Notes: generated by a model not told the origin, from the sequence alone. 64,000 nt of DNA from Neolentinus lepideus HHB14362 ss-1 (GCA_001632425.1 KV425622.1:1-64000); one strand, 5' to 3'; shown: positions 11,061 through 23,041, counted from the first letter of the stretch. Numbers and translations are program-made.

Positions 11061-13226
11061 TCATGCTTTCCCCCTCCGGGTTATCTTCAGTGGTACATCC
11101 CGCACACCGAAGGTTAAGCCAACAAAACCGGCTTGAAGGCAGCGGTCCTTCCACTGGTCCACTGTCTCACCTTCATTGAGAAGGGGATCTACCTTCCAAT
11201 CCCGAAGAAACAGGGACAAGAAGCAGAGAGCCTCGACGATGGCGAATTTTCTTCCAATGCAAGCACGCGGGCCGATACTGAAGAACGTCATATCAGACTC
11301 GCGGACCCCATACCAGCGAGAAGGATCATAGCGCCCTGGATCGTAGAAGATGCGGTGATTGTAATCTGAATGCGTGCGATTGATTAAGCAATTCCGGGTT
11401 CAGATTGGAAAACGCTCACGCAAGCCAATGAAATCGACCACGAGCCGGACACCGGGTTGGACGACCAGATAGCCGCCACCGTCCTCTACCGGCACAGCAA
11501 GGGTCGTCGTCTCTGTGGTATCTCTTGTAGCAATCGATCCAGGGGCTAAGATGAATTATCAGCGCCATAATGAATACAAGACATGAGTGACGCACGGAAC
11601 ATCCGGGCCGCTTCTGCAAAACAGGCCAGGACCTTGTCTAAAGCGCCTGATTCCACGTCTTCAAGTGTCTGTCGAGTCGATTAAACGACAGCGCGCAGAT
11701 CCACAGCTATGACAGGGCTCTTACAGGCTGTTGCACTTGGCCAAGCACTTTACGTATGTTTTCCACAGCTCTATCTTGCTCTTCTTGGTGAATAGACAAA
11801 AGGGCTAGAGTCGCCACCAGTGTATGTGCCGTTGTCTCTAATCATCGGCATTTACGGCATTTAACAGTCTTTCGCCAGATTGAAAAGCGTAATCACCGTG
11901 ACCAGCAAACATGAATGTGAAGACATTGCCAAACTTTCAAAGGATGGGTCGAGTCCGAATTCCATATGAATGGTGAAACACTTACAAGCTCTTGATTGGT
12001 CAGCCCATTCTTTCCTTCGGCTTCATTGGCCGCAATCAGTCTAGTCAGCAGGTCTTGACCAGACCTCCTTAGATCCTCGGTCTGCGAACTGAGTTCAGCT
12101 TTCTTTGCGGTGATAAATGATCGCATGAAGGATGAGACTCTGTGGAACGCCTTCTCAACTTCATGAAGCCTGCCGATCATCAGTGAATGGAAATGGCCGC
12201 TACAAATATTGGTTTATGAACTTACTGTGGAATCGGCAATCTGTACATCCATTCAGGGGTGGCAAGGCGGATGGTGGACGTCTCCGATACTATATTCAGC
12301 GCTTCTTCGAAGGACAATTCATTGTTATCCAATTCATTAGCAGCGCCTGCCCAGGGAAATGACAGTCCAAAGCCACAGCGTGATATGATACCCAAAGCAA
12401 ACTGGCTGGCGGTTAAGATTAGTCTTTAAGCCTGAGAATCTGCGAAACGCACCTTCGACAGATAATGATTTGCGGACTGGATTTGTATTTCGGACATCTT
12501 GAGCCAACCCTCGCTATCAACCATTTCCCGGTATAATTTGCCCGCCTCTTCGGCGACTAATATATACCTGTGGGCGGCGGTGATTAATGAACGCATCAAT
12601 ACCATCCTTCGACGCCCACTTTGATGCTCACCCGGCTCTGCTGAACGCAGGTCCTACAACCCTACGGTGGCGTTTGTACATATCATAATCTGACGAAACG
12701 ATATTATCCCCCCACAAAAAGCTCCTTGACTTAGTTCTCTGGAATTTGTGAATTATCATTCTGACAAACCTGAGAGCGCCATTCGAATCTGGGGCTTTGA
12801 ACACTTCTGGGCGCCCATTCAAGATCTGTTTTGCCATGTCCAGGGAGCTCGTGTAAATATAGGGTTGTCCCCGGATGAGAGGGATACAAGAGATAGTTTG
12901 CGATCGGTAACGCTTATAGACTGTGCAGAAGGGCCTGTCGCACTTTCAGCTCTCCATAGCATCGGATACGCACTCACCATGCCATTTCCACTCCCAAGGC
13001 CAATCAAGTCCAGCATTCCAGGAGCTCGTGGGGAGCGCCGCACCCACCAGAGACAGCGGAGCAAAGGCACATCGCAGACCCGGGAGATATGATACTCTCT
13101 GCGGTAAAGAATAAGTGTCCTGTCGTCTGTTACTTGACGAAGTCTTACCTTTAACAGTGAATAGTACCTCAGAATTCCGGCAGTGACCAGCACTACAACA
13201 CCAGTCGTTACTATTGGTAAGAACAT
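11061..13226 (-). CDS. Cytochrome P450, copy 2
   Basis: A paralog of the neighbouring P450s with the same exon plan. The start MFLPIVTTGVVVLVTAGIL is a membrane anchor; intron 1 follows SLLK and has a normal GTAAGA donor. Next come YLPGLRCAFAPL...LPTSSWNAGLDW, YKRHRRVVGPAFSRAG, a helix with LHEVEKAFHRVSSFM, FMFAGHG/ETTAHT (I helix, split by an intron), EAARMFR (ExxR), and the heme loop FFSIGPRACIGRKFAI with the Cys ligand. It ends KITRRGKA with the stop at 11061. It is likely a functional mono-oxygenase of unknown substrate. It shares more with copy 3 (for example KVDPLL after the heme loop) than with copy 1, which suggests stepwise tandem duplication. Confidence 0.88.
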
Positions 13227-15050
13227 GTTTGTGCACAAGAACGTGTCGTATCCAGGCCATCGTGAACAGTTGTGCAGGCCTAATAATATGTCCTGGGAAT
13301 GTTCCGTTCTAATCCCAGGTATACTGCGGTGTAACGGCACAGAACGCACCTCTCCAATAGATACGAGAACAAAGTACTGTAGAACTTGGTTATAGGGGAG
13401 ATGCAAGACGCCATCCAGTTGCTTGTCGACGTTGCTGTAGCATTTTTTGCGCGAGTTTCAACTTGAGAAGCTGTTCAAATTAGAAACAACGCCGATTGCA
13501 GTCGGCAACAATAAAATCACAAACTGGAACGTTATATTCTTGGAATATCAGATGTAGAAACGGAAGTATAAGTAGCACAAGCAATTCGAGGCGCGATGTA
13601 TCAGCTCGAGGTGGCTGGGCTATTAATATCCACCTAGCAGTTATGTACCTGACCTCGCGTGGCTGTGGCGCATCTGCTCCCACGTCAAGTCCCAAGTACT
13701 GCGATGGCGCTCATTGCTTATAGGCCCGCTGGACACACCCCGAGTCTATATATCAGATTCAGAGAGAATTATTTATACTATTCAGTTACTATGGGAGATG
13801 AGCAAGATCTACCTGTGCTTTCATCGGCATGAATCGACTCAATATTTGCGTCAAGTATGTACTCAGTCAGTGCCTGACTTGGACTCAAACCTACTCTGAA
13901 GGACTGCCTACCAAATATACAAATCCCCGCTATAGTTCCGGGTCAAGTCAGTGACCAACTTCATATACAGATAAGAATATTTTCATTGCTCGATTGTCTG
14001 TTTGGTCTTGACAGCTAGTTGGCAGATGATAGAGCCATCTCGGGGCTTTGCTGCTGGAGCCAGTTCCCAAGCCAAACCTAACTTACAAAGGCTCAGAAGG
14101 CAGGCTGAGAGTAGACTCCGTGTCATTAATCTCTACAGCTAGCAAGCGTCTACGAGGAGATTGCCCAATGCTATGTACGAGTGTGAATATTTCTGGTAGG
14201 TGGAGATTAATCGGCGGAGGAACGAGGGCGGGATGGCTTAGGCTCAACTGAACGTTCGAATGCACGGCCGCGTCTTGGCTGGGGAGCTGTTGCGTAAGTT
14301 CTGGAATGTGGTCTATGGCTGCTGCGCCGACACAAGGCCATACCATATATTCATCAATTGATTCACCCCTCATACTATCCTGTCGCTCTATCTATATCAT
14401 AGTGTATCTACTCTATATCTACAGAAGCTACATATTTCTGCAGTACAGATACCTGACATGTGACAGAGCTCGAGGAGAGAACCTGAATACGCCATCCACA
14501 CTCAGGCTGAACAAAACAATTTGGAACCACCACAGACACATAGATATGCACTAGGATATACTGTTTATGGAGTAGAATTAATGCAAAAATTATCTGGGAA
14601 GGACTGTTAGTTGAGATACCTATGACTTAACAATTATCGGAGCATGCAAACAAGAGATCCCTCCGGTATGAGGAGTATGGACCTTAAATTAATGGAGTCT
14701 GAGGTAGATGTATCTACTATTCTTCTGTCTAAATAGCCTATCCAGTATGCATAAAAGTACCTGAGGACCTTTAATGATGTCAAGTTGTAGCTCCAGGAGC
14801 ACAGGCCTTGACGCGAGCTTCACACTTGGCCTATTGATGCATCTCGACAGGCGAGCGGAGTACGTCGGGCCTTCCCACTTTGTCGCGTCGGAGTTTGGAC
14901 GTGCTGTGTGCGCGACAAGCAACTCCCGCCCATAACCCGGCATCTCTCCTGCACCCATACTATTAGGGATTAAGTTTTGAAAAATTAAATTTATGTTTGA
15001 AGGATGACAGTGCATGATGCCTTAGAATGTTATGAAAATGTTGCGCACAA
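13227..15050. other. Intergenic region, no confident gene
   Basis: This holds the upstream region of P450 copy 2 and the left flank of the transposon at 15051. Minus-strand frames at 14083-14373 and 14689-15015 and others are short, lack recognisable motifs and have no supporting splice pattern. AT-rich stretches occur around 14375-14460 and 14560-14720. Confidence 0.45.
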
Positions 15051-16618
15051 CACGGCGGGCAAGCGAGGTGTCCTTTTTCGCGGCGGCTGAGAAAAAGGAC
15101 ACTATGTCCTGTTACAGCGACCATTAAGGGATTTCCGATGTTGCGTCATGATGGCGTCATTGGTGTGATCATGTGGTGGCCACGTCACGGAATATCGAGT
15201 TTCCCGCTGACTTATTAAAGTGACTTAAGCGGTTAGACTTCCAGTCGTTTTGTAGTCGATTAAAAAACCTTTGTAGTCCATTAGAAACCTTTGTAGTCTC
15301 ATTAGAAAGCGCCTAGACAAGCCATCGTGCCCGAACAAGGCGGACCTACGGCAACACATGGAAGAGTTCGTCAAACTAGACAAAACACTTTGTGATCTTG
15401 CTGCTCAGACCAGAACAAGAAGGCACTTCACAAGGTCAAGAAGACTATGTACAAAGGGTAAGGAGAACGCGCTGAGGGCCCACGAGCGAGTTAAATTCAA
15501 TATGTTCGTAACCCAGAAAACTAGTTAATAAACAATGCCTTGGCGATCTCGCAACAGTCGACGTTGTCCGTGCCCAGCCTCGCGTGCGCGACGTGCTTCG
15601 GGATAGCGAACGCGGCCCGACGCCCATCATCCGCGAGGGCACGCCGACGACCGTGACCTACTTACTGCGGATGGGCAGCCCGAGTCGCTGTGTTGTCGAA
15701 CGCCGCAGGAGGAGGACTGCAGTGGCGCCGTCGGAGACTTGGGACGACAACAGCTTGTTACATTTACAATTACTTATGTCTGAGTACATATTGCAGTGAA
15801 CTCATAATGATGGACGTACTAGCTGGTCTCGCTATCCTCTACAAGCTTCTCGGACCTGGGTACCTTCATTATTCTGCAAGGTGCGTCAAGGTAGTGCCTA
15901 CTTGAAGCACTCTTGTCTACAGACACCCTAGTTCGGCCTAGTATATCGAATTGCAGCCACTCATAGTTGACGAACTGGAGGAGGAGTCATCAAGATCCAA
16001 ATCCTGCATCGTAGAATTGGTTGAAGTTTGATGGCGCTGTGGTGGAAGAAGCCAGGTGAGGCAGTCACGGCCAATGCGAGTACGGTTACGAGTGCGGCGG
16101 TAGCGGCGAGTATGAGTGTAGTGGTCGTGGCGAAGGCAAATGCAAGAGAGCTAGAACACGCATCCCGATTTCACCACGCATAAGGCCGCGTTTGTAGTCG
16201 ACTACACTGAAAGACTACAGATTGTTTCTTACTCGATCTCGAACTGGATCTTAAATCTCCGCTGAACTCAGATGTACTCAGAGCAACTCAGCTGTCAAAA
16301 TGTAAGCACTTCGAGGTCTGAACTGAGGTCTGGATTGGGTGGACCCGATTCCCATGCCTAATCAATCAGCCTCTCTAGTACTCTAGTGTGATTCTGCCCC
16401 AATCATGCTACGAGAAAGGTGGTTGGTCACGAGCCTACGAAAAACTGTTTTCCGATACACATTTACGGGTCGTATGCTCCGTGATGTGACCACCACATGA
16501 TCATAGCAATGACGCCATCATGACGCAACATCGGAAATCCCTTAATGGTCGCTGTAACAGGACATAGTGTCCTTTTTCTCAGCCGCCGCGAAAAAGGACA
16601 CCTCGCTTGCCCGCCGTG
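15051..16618. mobile_element. 1.57-kb DNA transposon with ~138-bp terminal inverted repeats
   Basis: The left end (15051-15188, CACGGCGGGCAAGCGAGG...) and the reverse complement of the right end (16481-16618) match almost perfectly for about 138 bp, with only a few differences near the inner edge. Both outer ends abut the trinucleotide CAA (15048-15050 and 16619-16621), consistent with a 3-bp target duplication. Each TIR contains its own hairpin (GTGTCCTTTTT facing AAAAAGGACAC). The interior has no intact transposase. A short segment at about 15340-15470 reads LRQHMEEFVKLDKTLCDLAAQ, faintly like a gag or other TE fragment. CAC termini plus a 3-bp duplication recall CACTA-type elements, but the end is CACGG, so the superfamily is unassigned. 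It is probably non-autonomous. Confidence 0.88.
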
Positions 16619-16621
16619 CAA

Positions 16622-17729
16622 CTAACGCTATACGACTATTTATAGGCTTTTTTGCAGCTCCGGTCCAGTAATAGTAAGTGTTTTAAACTCCGGTCATTTC
16701 CTTAAACTTGTCCATGTTTGCCTGATCTGTGGCGTGTACAGCGTCGACGCATGCGCATTCTAACTTAAACATTAATTCGTCCATTGCAGACCTGTTTTCT
16801 TGCAGTAAAACGCAATTAAATGTTCATTTGCATCTGTCTACAAGTATTTGTTGAGGATACAAGGCAGATCTTTTCGCGACCTTCACTGAGGGCGGTGGCG
16901 CGCATTCCTGAAAAGCTTGGAGTACTCACGATAACTTGAAATAGTGGTCCCGACTCTTTATCTGTGCATAGCACAAGTGTTATGAAGAGTCTGTTTACGA
17001 GACTAAGCTGAGAGAGGGGGATTACATATCCAAAACCGTTAGCGCCCATTTCAGAGCTCCGGATGGACCTCGAGTGCGGGATGGTAGGTTCTTGACAGTA
17101 CTTGTTTGCCGATGTGAGTTGCTCAGGGTGCTGGGCGCTTCACAAGTAGAAATCAGAGACGGCTATCATTTGCGAACAGCTGAAAGTGGGTAATTTCCAT
17201 AGAGCTATCTACCACAACACCTAAACTGTGGCTGACTAGTTCGTGGGATGGTGCTGCTGTCGGAGCGACCGCAGGTGGTGCGGACGTAGTATGTAGTTAG
17301 GTAGATTAGCCATTTATGTACCTGTCTAGTGCAGAACAGAAATTTGACAAAATTATGAAATTATGGCTGTAGTCTTCTGCCTCCAGGGAACTTGAACACG
17401 GAGAATATATGATAGAGAATCAGAATAACCAATTGCCTATCTCAATCACTGTGCGGGAAAACGGAGCAAGGCATGGCAGTCGGTATGCCGTTTCTTTCTT
17501 TGTGCCAATGAATTACTATTGGCTGGCGCCCAAGGTATCACGCTCTCTCCGATCTGACCGCTGGGACAAGAATAGCTGATTCGGAGGTCCATCGCATCAG
17601 TCATTAGAAAGGTCCGAACAGCAAACCCTGTCACAGCATTTCGATAACGGTAGAACAGCGTGGACGCCAGAGTCCGCCCGTTCCTCCTCAAGAACAGCAC
17701 AGGTACGATCACTAACAGCTGTCGAAGAC
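16622..17729. other. Intergenic region, no gene seen
   Basis: Lies between the transposon and the 3' end of P450 copy 3. The minus frames 16816-17049 and 17446-17712 have no recognisable motif. Confidence 0.45.
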
Positions 17730-19883
17730 TTACGATCTCTGTCGCCGCTCTATCCTCAATGGGACATTATGCACGCCAAATCCCAGACCAATAAATCCCG
17801 CTTCAAGACATCGCGCTCGCCACCCTTCTGGTGTCTCTCCTTCCAGGAGCAGTGGGTCCACTTTCCAATCCCGTAGGAACAGGGACAGGAAGCAGATAGC
17901 CTCGACTAAGGCGAACTTACGTCCCAGGCACGCCCGGGGCCCTAATCCGAAGAATGTCAAATCCGACTCACGCACACCATGCCATCGGGACGGATCGTAG
18001 TGAGCAGGATTCGGGAACAGTCGAGGATTGTAGTCTGGAATCAACGTCAGATGGCCAACAATTGTAAGATACTGACGTACGACATACGCAGCCCAACAAA
18101 GTCGACTGCCAGTCGCACACCGGGTCCGACTATGAGCTGACCTCCGCCATCCTCTTCGGGCACAGAGAGAGATATCGTCTCTGTGGTGTCTCTCATAGCA
18201 AGAGGTCCTGGTGCTGGTAGAGCCAGTGTTCAGTCTTGCTCACCGGAGGCCGCAATGTCTTGAAGACTCACTATACATTCGACTTGCTTCCGCGAAGCAA
18301 GCTAAAACCTTGTCCAATGCCTCAAAGTCATCAAGTGTCTGCCGGTGAACGTGAGGAACTCGAGAACTCGGGAAATAGGCACGAGACAAACTGGCTGCCT
18401 GTCCGGTCCCAATACGTGACGTATATGTTCCACAACCTTGTCCTGTTCTTCCTGATATACAGCAAGAAGTCCTAGGGTTGCAGCGAGAGCATTGGCGGTC
18501 GTCTCTGCTTTCCAATTTAACACTTGTATTCGATCTGGCGTGGCAGGATGCACTCACCGTGTCCAGCGAGCAAGAACATAAATACGTTTCCGAACTTCCT
18601 TTGCAGTCAGAAAAATGCCAGTGGTTACTATATTAGCGTGCGCCTCACAAGTTCCTGGTCCATTAGACCATTCTTTCCCTCCGCTTCACTTGCAGCCACC
18701 AGTCGTGTCAACAGATCCTGGGTCTGGAGCCTGGCACCTTCCACCTGAGAGCCGAGCTCGAACTTCTTGGACGAAATGAAGGACGTCATGAAGGACGAGA
18801 CACCCTGAAACGCCCTGTCGATGTTTCGAAGCCTGAGATTCGTAGTTAGTACATGGCCTCTCACGTTTTCCACTATGCCGTTTACCTCTTGAATGGCAGA
18901 TGCCACAGCCAGCCAGGTGCGGCAAGGCGCAGCACTGAAGCTTCGCAGACGGTGGATATTTCATTGTGGAATGACGATTCCCTTGCGTTGGTAAGCGCGT
19001 TGAACCATGGAAACGGCAACCCAAATGCGCATCGCGAAATGATGCCGAGAGCAAACTAGTGATAGGAGGTCTGTAAAACAGAGTAAAGGACGAGAACGTC
19101 GCCATACGTGCCTTCGAGGTGTGATGGTCGATGGATTGAATGTCACCTCCCCCGGACGACGCCCAAGTTTCAGTTTCAATCATCTCGCGGTATAACTTGC
19201 CAGCCTCTTGAGCAACTAATACATACCTGCGAACATCACTCGAGATTCAGGTAATTGTGCGCATTATCGCAGACTTACGCTGATCTTGTGAAGGCGGGAC
19301 CAACGATGCGACGGTGGCGCTTGTACATATCGTGTTCGGAAGATACGATATTATCGCCCCACAGTGTACTATGATTGACTTCAAATCTGCTGGAGCTTCT
19401 CTGGAGTAGAAGCGTACCTGACAACCGCAGAGGCGTCAGGTGCCTTGCAGACCTCCGGCCTCCCATTCAGGATCTGCTTCGCAACATGTATCGAGGAGGT
19501 GTATATCATAGTTGGGCCTCCAATGAGCGAGATGCACGATATAGTCTGTGATTTGAAGCGTTTGTAGACTAGAAATGGCACTGCTCAGTAATCGACGAGC
19601 TCTCATGGTCAAGAGTCCTACACACCATTCAATCTCCATTTCCAGTGCCAGTCAATTCCAGGGTTCCAGAACGTCGTCGGTAGAAGTGAGCCCAAAGGCG
19701 ACAACGGCATAAACACCGATTTCAGCCCCTGCAGATGCGATACACTCTGCAGTGAGAACGTCAAATAAGATGTGACCAGCGACAATCGATGACGGTGATA
19801 CTCTCCTTCAGTGCCGAGATATACTTCCTATAAACGACTGTCGCCAGAACAGCCAGGCTTGTTACCGCGACAGTCACCCACAT
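17730..19883 (-). CDS. Cytochrome P450, copy 3
   Basis: A third minus-strand paralog. The start MWVTVAVTSLAVLATVVY is a membrane anchor ending SALK. Exon 2 gives SVSHLQGLKSVFMPLSPLGSL and then LLPTTFWNPGIDWHWKW. Later blocks are YKRHRRIVGPAFTRSA, FLLAGHG/ETTANAL (I helix), EASRMY (ExxR), YDPSRWHGVRESDLTFFGLG and the heme loop FFGLGPRACLGRKFAL. It ends LRIERRQRS with the stop at 17730. The oddity is intron 1: where the paralogs have GT or GC after the SALK codon, this copy reads GAGAGTATC. Either a rare GA donor is used or splicing shifts to the GT four bases on, which would break the frame. The coding blocks themselves look undamaged. Confidence 0.82.
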
Positions 19884-21317
19884 CTTGATTCGTCTGGATA
19901 AGATCCCCGCCGGCAACGACGCAACGTGTGGTACAAAGGAGAGTTGCGTGGGTACGGTATACCAGTTACGGCATCACGGCATGGCCTCGAGGTCGTTGGA
20001 TTCTCTTGCAGGTAGTGTAAACTCCCCGACAATAGTAGAGTCTGTATCTCTCGCTACGGATATACCGGAGACGCTGGCTAAAGTAGGGAAAGATTTCTGC
20101 CGATGTGGCAGGGGCTAGTGCGAGTGGCAGTGCCCACCACATGGCGAGAGGTCAATGCCAATATTGGCGATTCAACTGCACTTCGTGTCTTCGCTTTTCT
20201 TACAGACGAATATTATACGACTTCGATGTGCACCATGGCTGCAGTAGTGTATGACCATCCTTCGACAGTCATTCGACCTTACAGGCTTCTTTGTGTCTCT
20301 TCCAGTTGGCTCCACAGAAGGCAGAGAGATCAACGAAGCAACCCGGATCCACGTACAGACTCGCTCACATTACTCAGTAAGCCTGCATCCGAAGCATCAT
20401 TTGTGGGACTTCCTAGGCAGCTCTTAGTTTAGTGTTCCAGTTGCAGCAGCTTCCCGCCAGGCGGAGGATCAAGGGAACGGATTGCCGGTCAGTTCGGTGT
20501 TTCCAGACGTGTACGTACGTGGTGCGGTACCTACAAGTCGCCAGATTCTCGAGACAAGGGAGATTAATAATGTCGCTACTATACATGAAATGAATTTGTG
20601 ATAAAATGTTCAACTTCGAAGCAAAAATGGACGACTAGCCGTTCTCGCACGTACCCACACGTCCACCATTGGACGGCTGAGAACATGACCCCATTGAAGA
20701 TGACAGTCGATCTCCCTCGCTGGCTGTCCTGTGTGTGTCGCATGCATTCATAAGGATGGAGTGGCGCCTAACTCGCAAGCATTGCGGTGTCCATCCCACA
20801 CGCATGTGCGTACTCATGGGCATACTTGTTCAACTGGCTCCAGTCCTCCAGCATGCAATATTGTACGTGTGAGCATTACATACTTGCCAGAAGCTACAAT
20901 ATGATGTCCACAGTAGGTGGATCTGCTGCATCGACCGCCTTCGTACTGCTCATCTCGCGGGAAGTCTGGGGGAAAGAAAAGGGAGAGGAGGGAACAAAAG
21001 GTCGCACCGAGTATACATACCAAGACATGAGAGGTGTACACGCCAATCCGAGGGTTCACTTCCTGTGTGCCCTGTCTCACGTCCATAGGTGGTGACGCTA
21101 ATCCCGAAATAGGTGAGTTCTGTTTTGGATGCGGGTTCAGCCCTGCCAAACGTTAGATGCCCATGGCATGGTATCGTCATCACGGAGGGAGAAATTGGAA
21201 TTTTCTGGGACCTCAAGGAGCTTTGCCAGTACATTCCAAAGATGATACCAAGATACAATTTCGCTAACCGAGATTTCACAGAAGTACACATTGCAAAGGT
21301 TGCGGAAAGGGTACCAA
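19884..21317. other. Intergenic region upstream of P450 copy 3, no confident gene
   Basis: Contains the presumed promoter of P450 copy 3. Short frames occur on both strands (for example 20787-21095 plus and 20814-21149 minus), but none shows a domain or a coherent exon series. The minus frame 20950-21291 is downstream of the dioxygenase stop and reads as untranslated sequence. Confidence 0.4.
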
Positions 21318-22212
21318 TCAGTCAAGTGGCGCACGCGCAGCCTCCTTCTCGCCTCGGAGGATTTTCTCCACATTGGACCCGATCTTCCGGCGCTCGTCCA
21401 GCGAGAGCTTGGGCGCTGTCGAGGAATAGCCCAGCTCTGGAATCCGACGTTAGAGAGGTACGTAATCCAGAAAAACATTCGCATTTACTGAGACTGGGAT
21501 ATTGGAGAGGAATCTCCTCGCTCTTGACGGGAAGCCTGGATAAGTCAAGAGGGAAAGATGGGCCAATCCAGGCGTTTCGGAGTTCATGATCCCTTACGGA
21601 GTGATTCGTGATCAATATATCACTAAGATTGTCTAGTTCACTTACTTTTTCTGCAATGAGGCAAAGTCGAGTTTCAATTAATATTATTAGCATATAGAGT
21701 AGCAGCATAAGGACATACTTCTTCTCGAGTAAGAGGATGGACAAGGATGCTGAGCTGCCCTCTGTTAATGCAGAGATACGAGAACACAGATGAGAACGAT
21801 TCGGCAGGGCACCAGATCTCGTATGATCCTTCCACAACCAAATACCTCTCAAACTAGGTCAAACAACAGATGTTGTCATTATCACTTACCGACAGGATGT
21901 GGACCAATTGGCTCCATATTCACCCTCCAAAGCGGCACTGCAACGAATGCACCATCTCGCCGCAGCCGTAGTACAGCGTCTCGGAGTTCAAGGGCCGCAG
22001 CATGCTCTTCCGCATTGTGCTGGTGGAAATAGATGTCTTGCGTGTCATATCAGTCTGGTGCTGTCAATTGACAGAGTAGCGTTGAGCACGTACGAAAGTG
22101 CCATTCCCTGTCACCGGTCGAGTCAGTATCATCACTGATTCTTCCAGTAAGTGACGATTGCTTACTTTACTTCAGATTCCAAAACTGCCTCCAAGTTGTT
22201 TTCTGGACTCAT
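21318..22212 (-). CDS. DOPA 4,5-dioxygenase family protein
   Basis: Assembled from about six exons. MSPENNLEAVLESEVK is followed by a 14-nt exon (22094-22107) completing EWHFH, then IYFHQHNAEEHAAALELRD, GAFVAVPLWRVN-MEPIGPHPVG, SYEIWCPAESFSSVFSYLCINRGQLSILVHPLTREE, DHELRNAWIGPSFPLDL...IPLQYPSLKLGYS and the tail LSLDERRKIGSNVEKILRGE, ending APLD. The HFH...PHP pattern and NRGxLSxLVHPLT are hallmarks of the DOPA dioxygenase family; the histidines in HFHIYFHQ and GPHP are the likely iron ligands. Known members cleave the catechol ring of DOPA (betalain-type pigments in fly agaric) or related catechols. Substrate here is unknown. The frame stays open upstream of this ATG, with another ATG 17 codons earlier (MPQHSD), so the start is uncertain. 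It appears intact. Confidence 0.85.
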
Positions 22213-22838
22213 ATCGGCACGCAAGGAGCGGAGAATGTGGAGAATGTCACTATGCTGAGGCATGAGGTTCACATGATGGCGCGAACTAATGGAGAAATGG
22301 CGAAGTCCCTCCTTCCATTTCTTCCGCCACTCGCCTTTCTCTAAACTGTACCTCGAAGACCGGACCGCTGAGAATCGTATCGTAGCTATCGCTGTCGCTG
22401 GTGATGAAGACTGGATTTATTCGGATCGTCTGCGACTATTGCAGGGACCGCGATAATGACCTGAGCTCTGTCTCTCAAATATTCCAACAATCCTCAAGCT
22501 TCGAACAGTGCTATACAAATACGGTACGCTGTTCATCTTGTGTGGCAGAGTGAAACATGTTCTCTACACGGTGACTTGTATGAGCAACTCGGTGGACGAG
22601 GTACGTCGCTCAGCGCTCAAGTTCGATGAACGAATTGAAGGCTGAATGAAGGCCTAATAGTCTTGCTGCGTAAACACCGTTCCTAGGCATTAAAAGTGAT
22701 CTCGCTCTGCTATGGGCGTCCTTCTGGCGTCCTCAGAAAATGGCGGCCTTGTTGACGCTTGGCCGGAGTGAAGCATTCCAATGTTACAAAGGCGAGTTGC
22801 ATCTGTTCTGGTCTGTATGAACGATTGCGCACCGGATT

Positions 22839-23041
22839 GCGATCGACACATTTGGAAGATACACAAAATTGGGATCAAACCATGCGATCGCAACACTCCA
22901 CATAAGATGTTGCGATCGTAGACTATATGAGAGCTAACCTTGCGATCGTGAACTAATACTCCACTAAGATGTTGCGATCGGGAGGTTCAGGACATAACAT
23001 AACCGTGTGATCGCAACATTCCACATAAGATGCTGCGATCG
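22839..23041. promoter_or_regulatory. Regularly spaced GCGATCG motif array
   Basis: GCGATCG (mostly in a TTGCGATCG context, part of the palindrome GCGATCGC) occurs at 22839, 22884, 22912, 22942, 22974 and 23035, with a one-base variant (GTGATCG) at 23007. From 22884 on the spacing is 28, 30, 32, 33 and 28 bp, about three helical turns. Spacer words (CTCCACATAAGATG, ACTCCACTAAGATG, TTCCACATAAGATG) recur, so the array can also be seen as about three 60-bp tandem units each with two sites. It lies between the dioxygenase (minus, starting 22212) and P450 copy 4 (plus, starting 24230). A regulator-binding array is inference; a neutral minisatellite is the alternative. Confidence 0.6.

Noticed and set aside
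22220..22480. Minus-strand segment first read as a thioesterase-like or synthase domain upstream of the dioxygenase
   Set aside because: The motifs did not hold. The frame leads directly into the dioxygenase start and is better treated as its leader or an uncertain extension.
22839..23041. CRISPR-like array
   Set aside because: The repeats are 7-9-bp palindromic words with similar spacers in a eukaryotic genome, with no cas genes. A regulatory array or minisatellite fits better.
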